Below are positions 10,900 to 22,252 of a DNA stretch of 64,000 bases, one piece after another. A program made the translations under genes and the position numbers. The notes below the pieces were generated by a model. It was not told the origin of the DNA and ran no database searches. It was given only the letters and a program-made list of their open reading frames with translations. Position 1 is the stretch's first letter. Every line of letters starts with the position of its first letter. This stretch comes from Ascarosepion bandense (Eukaryota > Mollusca > Cephalopoda > Sepiida > Sepiidae): the NCBI GenBank assembly GCA_037127315.1, contig JBBBDQ010000419.1:6304501-6368500 (forward strand), in the 5' to 3' direction.

Positions 10900-12228
10900 T
10901 TAACGGCTAAAGAAAATAAAATTTCGATTACTAATAAAATTTTAAAAGAATTGTTTTCCTTTTTTATTATTATAATAATTCATAAAGATTTAAAAATGTT
11001 TTAAAAATCTTTTAAAGAACTGTTGCCTTTTTTAGTTAAGAATTGATTATTGTATTGCCTATCGAAAATTCAAAAGTTTAATAAAAACCGTTCATCAAGT
11101 ATATCTTCAAAATAAGTAAAAAAAAAGAATTTGTGTGTAAATAAATATGTTCATTTAAGTACGATGTTCCATTGGGGTCATAAAAAGTTTCCATAGGGGT
11201 CGTATTTATTTTAGAAGTTAACAAGTGTTTTGAATTATTGCCCTTACATGGAAAATGACAGAAACCGCACTTTGATTCTGATTCAAGTCTCTTCAAGACG
11301 TTTATAAAATTCAACAGCCTGTTTTGCAAGTCATTCCTTAAACATTTAAAGCAACTTTCACATTTTAATTTCTAATTTTATAGTATTGTTACAAAAAAAA
11401 AATAATAATTGTGAAATTCACAATTTGTTGAGGTACCTAAAAAGAATATGAAAAATAGATATTAAAAATAAAAAATTAATAAATGCCATAACATTTAATA
11501 AATTATTGAGTTACCTCTGCCGTTATTTTCATTCTGTTATTCAATTGTAAATTTTTTTAAAAGAAAGTTTTATATCATTTTAATTTTTAGTTTTCATAAA
11601 ACATCTTCAAACATAAGCCTACGAAGCTAAACTAACTAAAATTCCATAAAATATTGGATAATTGCTGAAAACTTTGTGTTAAATTTTTAATTTTAACATA
11701 GTTAAAAAAAACGATTTGTATGAATAAGATTTATACTTCTATACTTTTGGCCGGATACTGTAAATCATCCATTGTCGGCTGCTGATAAGGTAATGACAGC
11801 TATGATAACAAGGCTATCGTAATTGAGAAATGCTTTTTGAAACATTTCAGGCAGTAAGCAAATTTAATTCTTGTTTCAAGTCAACTTAAAGTAAGTTTAA
11901 ATTCGGTATTTTGAAGAAAATAATGTGTCAGGGAGGTATATTTTATTTTTGTAAGATTTTTTTTGTAAACCGAGATTTGGCTTCTGTTTACAATTGATGA
12001 AAAATGACTGAAACTTTAAAATTTAATTTTTTTTTTAAATTTAGAAAGTTTTTAATTCCGATCAATATAATTTCGGTTTAAAATACACCAGGGTATTTGG
12101 ACTTACCGGAATTACTAAATTTAATCCCTTGTCTTTCAATTAAAGCTAATTTTAAAGCTTGAAGATAACTTATTTATTTTTAAAATTTCAATTTCAATTT
12201 AGGTATAGAAAAATGACTGGAGGTACCT
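10900..12228 (+). mobile_element. Decayed relative of the TIR transposon at 36056-37598
   Basis: The right end (GAAATACACCAG-like, GTATTT, TTTCAATT, then GGAGGTACCTA) aligns with the right end at 37440-37598, and a CGAAAATTCAAAAG block matches at about 11064 and 37126. I cannot see a left terminal repeat, so the left boundary is a guess. No transposase frame is visible. Confidence 0.4.
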
Positions 12229-12559
12229 AGTATATACTATAGATCTTCATTTGGGCGCTCGCGTATAGGGTCTTGTGCCAAACTAAGCTAAATTTTCTTT
12301 ATTCGATATAGAGTGATTATTAACTAGATATTTACTACCGATTATCGTTAGTCGTTTCATTTATTTTGCGAAAAGGTCAAATTTAAGAGGTCAAACTGAA
12401 GAGGTCAAATTAAAAGACATCAAATAAGATTAAAACAGTTAAATTCCTCTCAAATGAACTGAACGCAAATAAGATTTATTATCGAATATAAAATTTAGCC
12501 AGTACTTAATCCCCCACCCCTCAAACAAGGCGATAATTCTATTAAGACGTAACGAGGTA

Positions 12560-13115
12560 TTGGAGTTGGAAAAAAATGACAATACTTTAAATAAACGACC
12601 AGGATCAGGAAGACAGAAAATGGCGATTTATGTTGCATTTTTGAAGATTGTAAGTTGTAGAGAAAAAGTACTGGATTGCTATGTGATGTCTGTCCTTCAA
12701 TATGGTAGTGAATGCTGGGCAATATCATCAAAGATGAAGAAGCAACTGAAATCAGGGTCTACAGAAGGATGCTGCGAGTATCATGGATCGAGCATGTGAA
12801 CAATGATGAGGTTTTGGAAAGGATGGAAACAAAAAGGAAATTAATATTGAGCATCAGGAAGAGACAGCTGAAGTTCTTGGAACATGTACTGTGGAAGGAC
12901 GGCTTGGAGAATCTGATACTCACAGGTCAGATAGAGGGGAAGAGAGACAGGGGAAAGCAGCAGATGACATATTTGAAGAGTCTGAGCAGGTAAATGGCAG
13001 AAGGTGGTTTGGGTGGGGCAACAGGAGAAAGCATGCTAAGAGGTACCAGGGTAGAGAGACGTGGAAAGCCATGATCGCCTACGTCATGAACGTACATGGC
13101 ACGTAGAAGAAGAAG
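12560..13115 (+). pseudogene. RTE/BovB-like LINE, C-terminal pol fragment
   Basis: Frames carry VLDCYVMSVLQYGSECWAIS, RRMLRVSWIEHV, ERMETKRKLILSIRKRQLK and the EGKRDRGK block, ending in CGTAGAAGAAGAAG. Frameshifts break it near 12780 and 12990. 12230-12540 holds no recognisable gene. Confidence 0.8.
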
Positions 13116-13149
13116 AAGTGGTAGAGAGACAAGAATTAGAAAGAAGTTT

Positions 13150-13230
13150 CGCGGGTGAGAAGTGCGAGAAAAGAAACTATTCGAGTAGAAACTGTTTTTG
13201 GTGTCTGAATGAATTGGTCGACATCGAAAG
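13150..13230 (-). pseudogene. Jockey/CR1-like LINE sliver
   Basis: A reverse-strand YSNSFFSRTS-like stretch matches the LINE C-terminal block. It joins the end of the RTE fragment. Confidence 0.45.
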
Positions 13231-13530
13231 CTTCTGTATACTTTTGTTGTTAGATATTTTTCCATGTCGATAGTAGGGGATAAAAATATATAACATTTTA
13301 TATATCAAGAACAGACCAACCGAGTTCCCTATTTTTTTTCTGTGTTATTCTAGTTTTCTCGTTAGTGAGAACCTACTGACGAGTGCAGGGTGCTTTTTTT
13401 TACTTGTTTTATATAAATATGCATTTCCTTTTTCTTTAAGGTTAAAAAACTATACGTGAATAATAAACCAACGCTTCTACCATATGTTGAACATTAGTTT
13501 TCGTGCATGGAGCTCAGTTTTTGGTGTCGG

Positions 13531-13840
13531 TATGTGCATTGTGGTGCAGTGGATATCGACTAGGAAAGATAAAACGGGGTGCCGAGTTCGAATTCCAGTT
13601 GAATTCCTTGCATTCACTTACGCACAAGTACCGTTGGGAAAGGTATTAATCCGTCTATTCTCTCCAGTTATGGGTTAAATAATATGACGGATTGGGTTAT
13701 ATACACTTGGCTGGCAACCGGTCTACTGCAGAAAGCAATGGCAACCTACTGCGGGATAATTTTCTGCCTAGTCAGTCATGTCTCGAAAGAGACATGCTGG
13801 CCCAAAGTATGTATCACGTATGGCACTTAACTGACTGACA
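13531..13840 (+). mobile_element. tRNA-SINE, near full length
   Basis: Same family as 54304-54609, with both pol III boxes, the core and the ACTGACTGAC end. The internal hairpin reads CATGTCTCGAAAGAGACATG here, so the loop is inverted (GAAA instead of TTTC) relative to most copies in this orientation. Confidence 0.9.
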
Positions 13841-13987
13841 GTGGAGATTCATCATTTTCCATTTCACTGCATTTGCGCTAAACATTGTTGCATGCAACCC
13901 ATCTGTTTTCATATATTGAAGGAACGATTACTTAAGAAAATACAAAACAGAAATTATTTATGGTCAATAGTTAAAGGTTATCTTTAT

Positions 13988-14112
13988 TCTTTTTTTTTTT
14001 CAAGCATTTCACCCCCAATCAAGGCAGTTTTACTGCCAGTGGTGCGCAGGGGGTGACGTAGGAGGAAAGTGATGAGAAAAAGGGACAGGTTATAGGGGAT
14101 GTCAGGAAGACC
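13988..14112 (-). mobile_element. Jockey/CR1-like LINE 3' UTR
   Basis: A poly(T) followed by the family's 3' UTR (CATTTCACCCC, GGCAGT, GCGCAGGGGGTGACGTAGGAGG). No coding part is left. 14115-14640 holds nothing I can name. Confidence 0.65.
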
Positions 14113-14640
14113 ACTAAATAGCGATAGAAGCATGCAAATGCACTGACGGTTACGATTCGTGAAATACTCTGGGAAAACCATTATACGAGACAAGTAATGA
14201 AGTGGCAACAACATACCCCCAATGTGGATTAAATAAAGTGTTTCTTTCGACGTTGCTGAATGCAGCAGATACCTCGGAAAGAATGCAAGCTACAATAACC
14301 AATATATATATAAGAAAAGAAAAAAAATCATAAGATCACATGAAAAATTAAATAAAAATTCTAACCATAATACCTTTTCTGATGAAACCTGTATAAAAGA
14401 GAGATGGCTTCCTAAATACACGGTAGTGGTTGAATATATTCTTAAGTTATAGTTGCGTTGAATATATTGTTAAGTTATAGTTGCGTTAAAAACATATTTC
14501 ACAACATAATGGTATGATATCAAATAAATATCTGGCCACTATAAACAACATCCGTCACCCAACAAATAGCAAAAATGACCCTTCTAAAAATAATTGCAAC
14601 TGTCGAAAAAATAAAACCTGCCCATTGAATGGCCAATGTC

Positions 14641-14937
14641 AGTCAGTTAAGTGCCATACGTGATACACGCTTGGGCGACCACGTCTCGAAAGAGACTGGG
14701 CAGATGATTATCCCGCAGTAGGTTGGCATTGCCTTCTGCGGTAGACTGGTTGCCGACCAAGGCTATAGAACCCAATCCGTCCTGCTATTTAACCCATAAC
14801 TGGAAGGAAGAGGCGGATTAATACCTTTCCCAAGGGTATTTGTGCGTAAGTGAATACAATGGATTCAACTGGAATTCGAACTCGGCTCCGCGGTTTCTCG
14901 TTCCTCGTCGATATCCACTGTACCACAACGCACATAG
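14641..14937 (-). mobile_element. tRNA-SINE, near full length
   Basis: Reverse-strand copy of the 54304-54609 family, from the tail at 14641 to the tRNA-like head near 14935. Its hairpin has lost symmetry on one arm. Confidence 0.9.
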
Positions 14938-14985
14938 GAAAATGTTGTTCATACAGCTCGAATTCATTCGGATGATAATGATGTT

Positions 14986-15660
14986 AAATTTTACTTTGAA
15001 AGTATTTCCAACAGGAGAAAGATAAGATTTAACAACCACATGTTGTCTTTAAATAACAGTAAATTTTTCTTTGAAAGTATTTCCAACAGGAGAAAGATAA
15101 GATTTAACAACCACATGTTGCCTTTAAATAACAGTAAATTTTACTTTGAAAGTATTTCCAACAGGAGAAAGATAAGATTTAACAACCACATGTTGTCTTT
15201 AAATAACAGTAAATTTTACTTTGAAAGTATTTCTAACAGGAGAAAGATAAGATTTAACAACCACATGTTGTCTTTAAATAACAGTAAATTTTTCTTTGAA
15301 AGTATTTCCAACAGGAGAAAGATAAGATTTAACAACCACATGTTGCCTTTAAATAACAGTAAATTTTACTTTGAAAGTATTTCCAACAGGAGAAAGATAA
15401 GATTTAACAACCACATGTTGTCTTTAAATAACAGTAAATTTTTCTTTGAAAGTATTTCCAACAGGAGAAAGATAAGATTTAACAACCACATGTTGTCTTT
15501 AAATAACAGTAAATTTTTCTTTGAAAGTATTTCCAACAGGAGAAAGATAAGATTTAACAACCACATGTTGTCTTTAAATAACAGTAAATTTTACTTTGAA
15601 AGTATTTCTAACAGGAGAAAGATAAGATTTAACAACCACATGTTGTCTTTAAATAACAGT
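14986..15660. repeat. 75-bp tandem array, nine units
   Basis: Exactly nine units of 75 bp (675 bp), nearly identical. Because 75 is a multiple of 3, both strands stay open: 15040-15717 on plus (units read NNSKFFFESISNRRKIRFNN) and 15366-15566 on minus. Units differ at three sites (TTC/TAC after AAATTT, CCT/TCT, and CCA/CTA in ATTTC-AAC). The order of these variants suggests blocks of three units were copied together. The open frame is a by-product of the period; no start context or known domain supports a protein. Confidence 0.95.
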
Positions 15661-16206
15661 CAATACAGCAAAAGTACTACTTTATCCGTACATTGTTGGA
15701 AAAAAAAACAACGGTAAGAACCCAATGATTATCGGGAATATCGTAGCTAAGATCAAAAGTTACAGTAGAAATGAAGATAAAAGTAATATATACCTTTTAG
15801 AAAAACTTATCTTAAACCATATCAAGAATCCGAATTTGCTTAAGTACGACATTGAGTAAATCTTGGCAGTTTTCAAGCTTCACCAATAATTTAGTTCTAA
15901 ACAAAGTTAGACAGAACACCACCTTAGCTACATTTTGAAAAAAAAAATTGAATTTTGTTTCAGTAAAAAAAAAATTACATGACAAACTACATAAGTACAT
16001 AAGTTAGTGAGTGATTATCGCTTCTAATAATAAATCTTATTCTTTATAACTTTTTTCTGTTTAATATGTTTGCATGCAGTTTTCAACAGTTAATTTCTGA
16101 TGATATCTTTTATCGTTTTTGTCAATCAAACTTTGCTTATCACTTATCATTTTATCAGAATTGATTGTCAGACTTGATTATAAATAATCAATTTTTTATT
16201 GTATTA

Positions 16207-16552
16207 ACATTATTCGGACTATTGTCCTCATTTTTGTTGTCCTGAAGGACATATGGTCCACTGGATATAGGCGTTGGTTAGTTCCTGTGACTTGAACCAA
16301 AGAGTTGTGAGTTCAATACCAGGCTACAGCAAGTAACTTGCAGGATTAGAAACAGATACCTTCTGACCACCAGAAGAGGCTCTAGGCAAGAAATTAGAAT
16401 GATATACCCTAGTGATTGTAATAAAGAGTTCGGTTCGAAATTTCTAGAACCTGAAGAAGGCTGGAGCGGCACAACAAATGGCAACAAAGATGATGACAAT
16501 AGTCCAAATAATGTAAATACTGTAAATACTACCTCATCTGAAAAAATATAGA
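16207..16552 (+). mobile_element. tRNA-like element bounded by inverted repeats
   Basis: About 20-bp arms (ACATTATTCGGACTATTGTC at left; its near reverse complement GACAATAGTCCAAATAATGT at 16495-16514) enclose a tRNA-like segment: ATGGTCCACTGGATATAGGCG resembles an A-box region and GAGTTCAATACCAGG a B box. The end (TAAATACTACCTCATCT) recurs at 10770 and 56010. It could be a SINE whose head carries a hairpin, or a foldback DNA element that captured a tRNA-like sequence. 15720-16200 shows no feature. Confidence 0.55.
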
Positions 16553-17002
16553 CAATTTTTATTGTTTTATTAAATCAATTGCATGTAATTTTTGTTCTTT
16601 TAAAATGTTAATGTAGTTTTCAGCATTAAGTTTATGTTAAATTAATAGCAATGTCTAGAAAAATCATGGATAACATGGAAAAATGCGTGCACAAAAGTAA
16701 TATTCTTAAGATTATATTAAATCTGAAATGGGACAGGACAAATGATTAAACCTGGAAAATTAAAGGACAAGTTATTAAACATGGAAAAGTAAAGGACAAG
16801 ATATTCTAGTAAATTAAAAAAAAAAGAAATTTCTTACTTAATATATTGCAGTTAAAAATAAAATTTGAATGAAATATTTTAAGCAAGAAATTTTTTTACT
16901 TCACTAGAATATCTTTTCTTTTACTTCTCCAGGTTTAATAACTTGTCCTGTTCTTTTCCAGGTTTTATATAACCTTAAAATATTTTTTATGCGCGCATTT
17001 TT

Positions 17003-17011
17003 CAATGTAAA

Positions 17012-17068
<57 letters not shown>

Positions 17069-17200
17069 AAGACAAAAAAGCCGACTTTATCAAGGCAAAT
17101 ATGAAGATTATATTTTTGAACCTGTATTTATAAACAAAAATAAAAATGTAAATTCATGAACAGTGGGTTTTTAATCTCTCCCTATTCTTTTACTTTCTTG

Positions 17201-17254
<54 letters not shown>

Positions 17255-17434
17255 TAGCATTCACCCACACTAGTATACATATATGCGTATATTACCATTT
17301 TTACTTACTTATAATCTTAAACCATATCAAGAATGCAAATTTGCTTAATAAAATATTGATTTAATGACCACTTACTTAATTTCTTGAACCCAGATTGATA
17401 TAGATCCTTCTTTACGTTGGCCTATTTCTTTCTC

Positions 17435-17482
<48 letters not shown>
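17003..17482. repeat. Microsatellites (TA)n(TG)n, (TA)n, (TTTC)n
   Basis: TA/TG at 17003-17066, TA at 17203-17253, and TTTC at about 17430-17482. From 16555 to 17000 and 17485 to 17990 the sequence is AT-rich with no supported gene. Confidence 0.9.
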
Positions 17483-17993
17483 AATCAATATTATTACTTT
17501 TAACAATTATGAATTAAACCCTTTTAATTTTTTCTCCTTGTATTTTTAATTCTTAATTCTAAATTTTATCTCTTAATTTTTCTTTACATCTTTATTTTAG
17601 TTTATCTTATTTTTATTTAAAATTCTAAATATTTTATTTTCCCTACATTTTTATATACATGTAATATTTAAATATTTACATTTTGAAAATACATGATTTG
17701 CGCCCCTTTGATTTCTTCTCCCTGCATATTATTATATTTTTATCTAAATTTTAATTTGAAATTTAAAATTTAAATTTTTATCCACATGAAATCGTAAAAT
17801 ATTTAAATTTTTAATCTTTAGTAAAAAAGTAGTAACTTAACTTTATAAAATTTAATTCCCATGAACATCGAATAAACTTAAATTAAAATCTATTAAACCA
17901 TCAGTATGAAATATGCACTTGATGATTGCATAACACATGAAACTCCGAGTCGTTCCATAGACGTAGGATAATATATATCGTCTAATATATATA

Positions 17994-18049
17994 GTCTAAG
18001 CCGTACTGATGAGCTGTAATACAGCGAAACAGATCTGTCTGCGGATGAC
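17994..18049 (+). ncRNA. Hammerhead ribozyme, type I, complete core
   Basis: Contains all core elements in order: the stem I 5' strand GUC-UAAG-CCGUA, CUGAUGA, stem II GCUGU/ACAGC, GAAA, stem III A15.1-C-A paired with U-G-U around a GAUC loop, cleavage nucleotide C17 (18039), and the stem I 3' strand UGCGG-AU-GAC. Stem I pairs over 5 bp plus an outer GUC/GAC helix across an internal loop, the layout that allows loop I-loop II contacts. Stem III is only 3 bp, as in the short type I hammerheads known from metazoan retroelements. Predicted cleavage lies between 18039 and 18040. Confidence 0.85.
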
Positions 18050-18141
18050 TATAGTATTTACGCTCTCACACCCTGATTGAGCACTTTGGAAGAGTGGGAG
18101 GCTTTGTAAACAGTAGCTACCCCGGCATTTACGCACCGCTC

Positions 18142-18333
18142 ATTCGATAATGAATTGGAGCACTCTAGCTATTGGGCGTGTTTATACGAGCTAAAAAGCC
18201 TGCCTTCTTCTGCCGGACGCTCGGATTTCAATCCTAGGTTAGGAAGTGAACGGAGTCTAAGCCGTACTGATGAGCTGTAATACAGCGAAACAGATCTGTC
18301 TGCGGATGACTATATATATATATATATATATAT
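18142..18333 (+). mobile_element. tRNA-hammerhead SINE, A-box deleted
   Basis: Starts at the AATGAATT..GCACTCT..GGGCGTGT block, runs through GCTAAAAAGCCTGCC and a B-box-like GGATTTCAATCC, and ends in a hammerhead ribozyme (18255-18310) and a (TA)n tail. Compared with 43760-43982 it has lost the A-box segment. The preceding ribozyme at 17994 makes this a two-ribozyme arrangement. Confidence 0.7.
18255..18310 (+). ncRNA. Hammerhead ribozyme, type I, complete core
   Basis: Identical in sequence to 17994-18049 across all 56 nt. Predicted cleavage is between 18300 and 18301, so a transcript spanning both ribozymes would release a 261-nt piece. Confidence 0.85.
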
Positions 18334-18434
18334 AATACAGCTCTCTTCATACATTGAGCACTGCTTTACTCACATCTGAATAATAATACTGTACATATGT
18401 ACACCCTCTTCATATGCATATTTATTTATTTACG

Positions 18435-18436
<2 letters not shown>

Positions 18437-18495
<59 letters not shown>

Positions 18496-18511
18496 ATATA
18501 TATATATATAT
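18437..18511. repeat. (TC)n(TA)n microsatellite
   Basis: A TC run followed by TA with ATG interruptions. 18515-18955 contains no feature I can support. Confidence 0.9.
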
Positions 18512-18959
18512 TACTTCAAAGGTCATTAGAGTGGGTACTCGTATTTGAAATAGACGACTCATTGTTATTTTTATTTTAAACAGTGTGTATTAGGTCTATC
18601 AGCCTTCGCATTCAAGACAATAGAGAAAATGTTCTCTCAGCAATAAAGTGATCAAAACTAACTGCAAATGTAGTGACGCGTGTAAATTCGTAAAGTTTAG
18701 ATACCAAAGAGGAAAACTGACCCGAAGAATTGCCATGAAAATATTTATAGAAAATGCACAGGTTAGTTAGGTTACCGCGGTGGGAAACTTGTGTGAATGC
18801 ATCTAATTATAAACAGTTCATCATGTTGGCATTTTCCGTTATTAATTGCTAATGGGAATCGTACATTTTACAAGAATAAGAATGTATTGGTATATTTAAG
18901 CGTTTCTCTGCACGCACGTGTGTACTTTTTGTTGTGTTGTTAAGTTTGGGATGAATATG

Positions 18960-19054
18960 ATCGAGGCAAAGAAGGAAATAGAAAGCGAGAGAGAGATAGA
19001 AAAAGAAAAGATGAGAGTATATGAGAGAGAGAGAGAGAAAAGAAAAGATGAGAG

Positions 19055-19091
<37 letters not shown>

Positions 19092-19490
19092 AGGGAGAAA
19101 TAGTGTAAAAGGGAAGTAAGTAATAGAAATCGAGAAAAAGAGTAGGGGAAAAGAGAGATAAAAAGGAAGAGTGTGAGAAAAGGAAGAAAGAGAGAGAGAG
19201 TGAAAAAAAAGAGAAAGATAGGTAAGAAAAGATGAGAGTATATGTGTCTGTGTGTGTGTGTGAGAGAGAGAGGTGGGGAAGAGAGAAATAGTGTAAAAGG
19301 GAAGAAGGTAATAGAAATCGAGAAAAAGAGTAGGGAAAAAGAGAGATAAAAAGGAAGAGTGTGAAAAAAGGGAGAGAGAGAGAGAGAGAGAGAGATTGAA
19401 AATGTGAGAAAAGAAAGGTGAAAAAGAAGATTGTGTGTGTTTGAGCGAGAGAGAGAGAGAGAGTGAGAGAGAGAGAGTTGAGCAAATACA
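18960..19490. repeat. GA-rich tandem region with ~187-bp duplication
   Basis: Strongly purine-biased on the plus strand. A segment starting AGAGAAATAGTGTAAAAGGG occurs near 19095 and again near 19282. The long minus-strand frames are LSLSLS repeats, not genes. 19500-20160 shows nothing I recognise. Confidence 0.9.
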
Positions 19491-20164
19491 GAGTAAGGTA
19501 AGGCTGGAAGAACAGGAATTCGTGTAAAAATGGTAGGAATCTCTAAAAGAGTTCATATCAATTCTTTAAACTATCTTTGAGATTAGAAAGAAAAAAAAAG
19601 TTCTGCTTATGCCTGAAGCCGAAGAATAAAAATAAATAAATAAATAAATGAATAAAAAAGACAAGAGAAAAAAAAAGCTACTTTTCTTTATTCATCCACC
19701 AACTCGTATCGTCCCCACGCCTGAGACACGTGACATTCCTAGTACAATTCTGCGTATCAAGACATCTTTTATGAATAATAAATGAACAGTTTTGGAAAAT
19801 TCTCGTGGGGTCTGGAAAAGGGCAACCGAGCTTGCTCAGCCAAACATCGACACTCTCCAACAAAGAGGTGTGAAAAGAATGTTGAAAAAGGCTTCTGTTC
19901 CGACGCTTATAATTTCCCATATCTTTCCAATCTCTATCTTTTCACTTTCAAAACTCCTCGACGTCATGCTAATTATACACATTACTGTGCCGGAAACACG
20001 TGTTACATGGCCTCGCTGCCAACTTTGGCGTTTTTACTAATTTAACCGTTTTTCTCACTCTTCGAAAATATCTTATCAAAAGTGGAGAAAAGCAGAGACT
20101 TTGAAAAGAAACAAACAAACAAATAAGCCACGTTTGATGTAAACTAACCACAATGCATTTTAAG

Positions 20165-20790
20165 AAGAGAGAACCCAGTGATTTCTTCTTCTTCCATGTG
20201 CCGTGTTCCTTCAGGAAGTAGGCGATCACGGCCCTCCACATCTTTCTGCTCCTTGTAGCTCTTAACAACCCTTCTAATGTTACCGCTCAAACACTGCTTT
20301 GCTATCAATCTGCTCAAGTCTGTTAAGTATTTTACCCGTTGATTTCCGTTGTTTCCCTTTCCTTCTATCCGTCGCAGGAGTATCAGATTCTCCAAGCCGT
20401 CCTTTCTCACAACATGTCCCATAAACTTCAGCTGTCTTTTATTGATGTTAAGTATCAGTTCCTCTCTGTGTCCATCCTCTCCCAAGCATCATCGTTGCTC
20501 ACATGTTCTATCCATCGTATCCTCAGCATAGAACCACGTTTTGGTTGCTTCAAGATTTTCCTTCATCTTTGATTAAATTATCCAGTATTCACTGTTATAT
20601 TGAAAGACAGACATCACATAACAATCCAGTACTCTCTTCTTTGTTTGCAGCGAAATTTTCCTGTCTCTCAATACTCTATTCAGCTGCTGGAATGCATCCT
20701 TGGCAATACCGATACGCCTTCGGATCTCAGTGTCGCACTTTCTGTCCTCTGTTTTGACACTTACCAGTGATTTCAGATGAGGATTAAAAG
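20165..20790 (-). pseudogene. RTE/BovB-like LINE, C-terminal pol fragment
   Basis: The reverse strand encodes RELILNINKRQLKFMGHVVRKDGLENLIL, then an EGKGNNGNQR block and SRLIAKQCLSGNIRRVVK, ending in the CATGGAAGAAGAAG tail at 20187. Upstream parts of the same fragment extend to about 20790 (VSVKTE...IRRRIGIAK in another frame). Frameshifted. Confidence 0.75.
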
Positions 20791-21084
20791 GTGATAAGCT
20801 AGAATTTTAAATTCTAGAAACGAATTGTTAATATCGCAAAGGAAGGATAAATAAAATTATAATTTAAAAAAAAATGAGACTAAAAATATTGTTATGTCAA
20901 ACCTTACCATGTAAACATAATATCTAGCCACCATACGATATACAAAACATATCACTTCATACATCCCAAATATGGACAGCATGAATGTTGCTTTTTAGTC
21001 AAGGAAAGCGAAAAAAAAAAAAACAGAATGCATAGTTGGTAGTCAAAAGATGAGTCCAAAATGCAAATTGCATTTTTTGGTGTT

Positions 21085-21456
21085 TTCCCGGGCAACTGTC
21101 GATTTTGGGCTACCTGAGCGTTCAGGATTAAAGTCAGGATACCACCTCTTAACCTTTGTTACCGACGGAGCAGAGTACGAATAACGCTTATCAGCCTACT
21201 GCTCTGCTTGAACAGTATTTTTTCTATCAGAAAACTACGCTTTATCAACACACGAAATTCAAATTTTTTCATTATTTTGAAAATTTGCAACAGTAGCTTC
21301 ACTTAATTAATTGTAATTTGTAAACTTATAATCTGATTGGGCCCACATTTTGTCACGTGTCATTTGAAGGTTAGTATTTCATAAAAATCATACGGATTAT
21401 TTTATTAGTGGCGCCATCTATATGTCAGGCCCGGGACTTATTGACTGATGTGTTAT
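21085..21456 (-). pseudogene. mariner transposase, 5' end remnant
   Basis: Reverse-strand start of the mariner family also seen at 27146 and 51236: a terminal segment TAACACATCAGTCAATAAG, a CGGGCCTGACAT motif, then the N-terminal DNA-binding frame around residues for KTVLFKQ..LISV.RTLLRR. It is truncated after about 90 codons. 20800-21080 contains no feature. Confidence 0.65.
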
Positions 21457-21594
21457 ATTTCATATTTTCAAAATTCTTTTAAAACGAAACTGCTTTCATT
21501 TAATTTTTTTTTAAATTTCCGCCAGGCGAGACCGTCATTAGAATCCATCTTGCATATATATATATATAAATATACCATTTCTCCGTAAATGGAA

Positions 21595-22085
21595 AATTGT
21601 TTTCATATCTGGTCTGGTGCCCCTGCTGTACATCTTGATATTCTTGACTAAATCCAAAGAAAAATTCGTAAAGTAATCGATCCTGATCAGGGACGTAGCT
21701 TCCCTCACTCTTTTCTACAAATATTTTCATCGGATCTGTTCTGATGAGTTTTTTTATCCTGGTACAGTGATAAAATGAATTTAAGGGTACTACTAGATTG
21801 GCAATTAGGTCTCACTCTTTTACTGTCCATCTAGCTACGTTTTAATGGTTACTTTTCTCGCGGTTTACCCCTGCCTGTGGAATTCCCTTCCGATTTCTTG
21901 TTTTCCTGATAACTAAAATCTTCAAAATCTAAATGCAACGTCAACCGCCATCTCTCTTCCTGAACCCTGTTCCATTTCTGTCCTATCCTCAATCATCCCT
22001 ACGAAAATCTGGTAATTCTCTTTCATTCCTTGTAATCTCCTACGTTTTATTGGCATTATCGGCTCGTCTGGGGTGAAACAAAAAT
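21595..22085 (+). pseudogene. Jockey/CR1-like LINE, decayed
   Basis: Carries CHIWSGAP-, FYKYFH-, SRLWNSLP- and FKCNVN-like blocks with several frameshifts, followed by a 3' UTR ending in TGGGGTGAAAC. A solo LTR lies 170 bp downstream but outside this copy. Confidence 0.65.
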
Positions 22086-22252
22086 AAAGAGAATAGATTA
22101 TCATTATTTCTTTCCATGGTTTGTTACCTCTTTTCGTCAAAAGATTCTTTTTTATGCTGCACAAATGCAAAATATTTTTAAAATCTGAGTAATTCTCACG
22201 GGTCAAGCATATAAAATTGACCCTTCCCCGCATACACACATAGACATTGTAT

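Noticed and set aside
13531..13840. SINE heads as functional tRNA genes
   Set aside because: A and B boxes are present but the acceptor stem does not pair and no CCA-side structure is seen; they are retroposed tRNA relics.
15366..15566. Minus-strand open frame in the 75-bp array
   Set aside because: Shadow of the repeat; the period is a multiple of three.
18849..19556. 235-codon minus-strand frame rich in Leu/Ser
   Set aside because: Low-complexity translation of a GA-rich tract with an internal duplication; not a gene.
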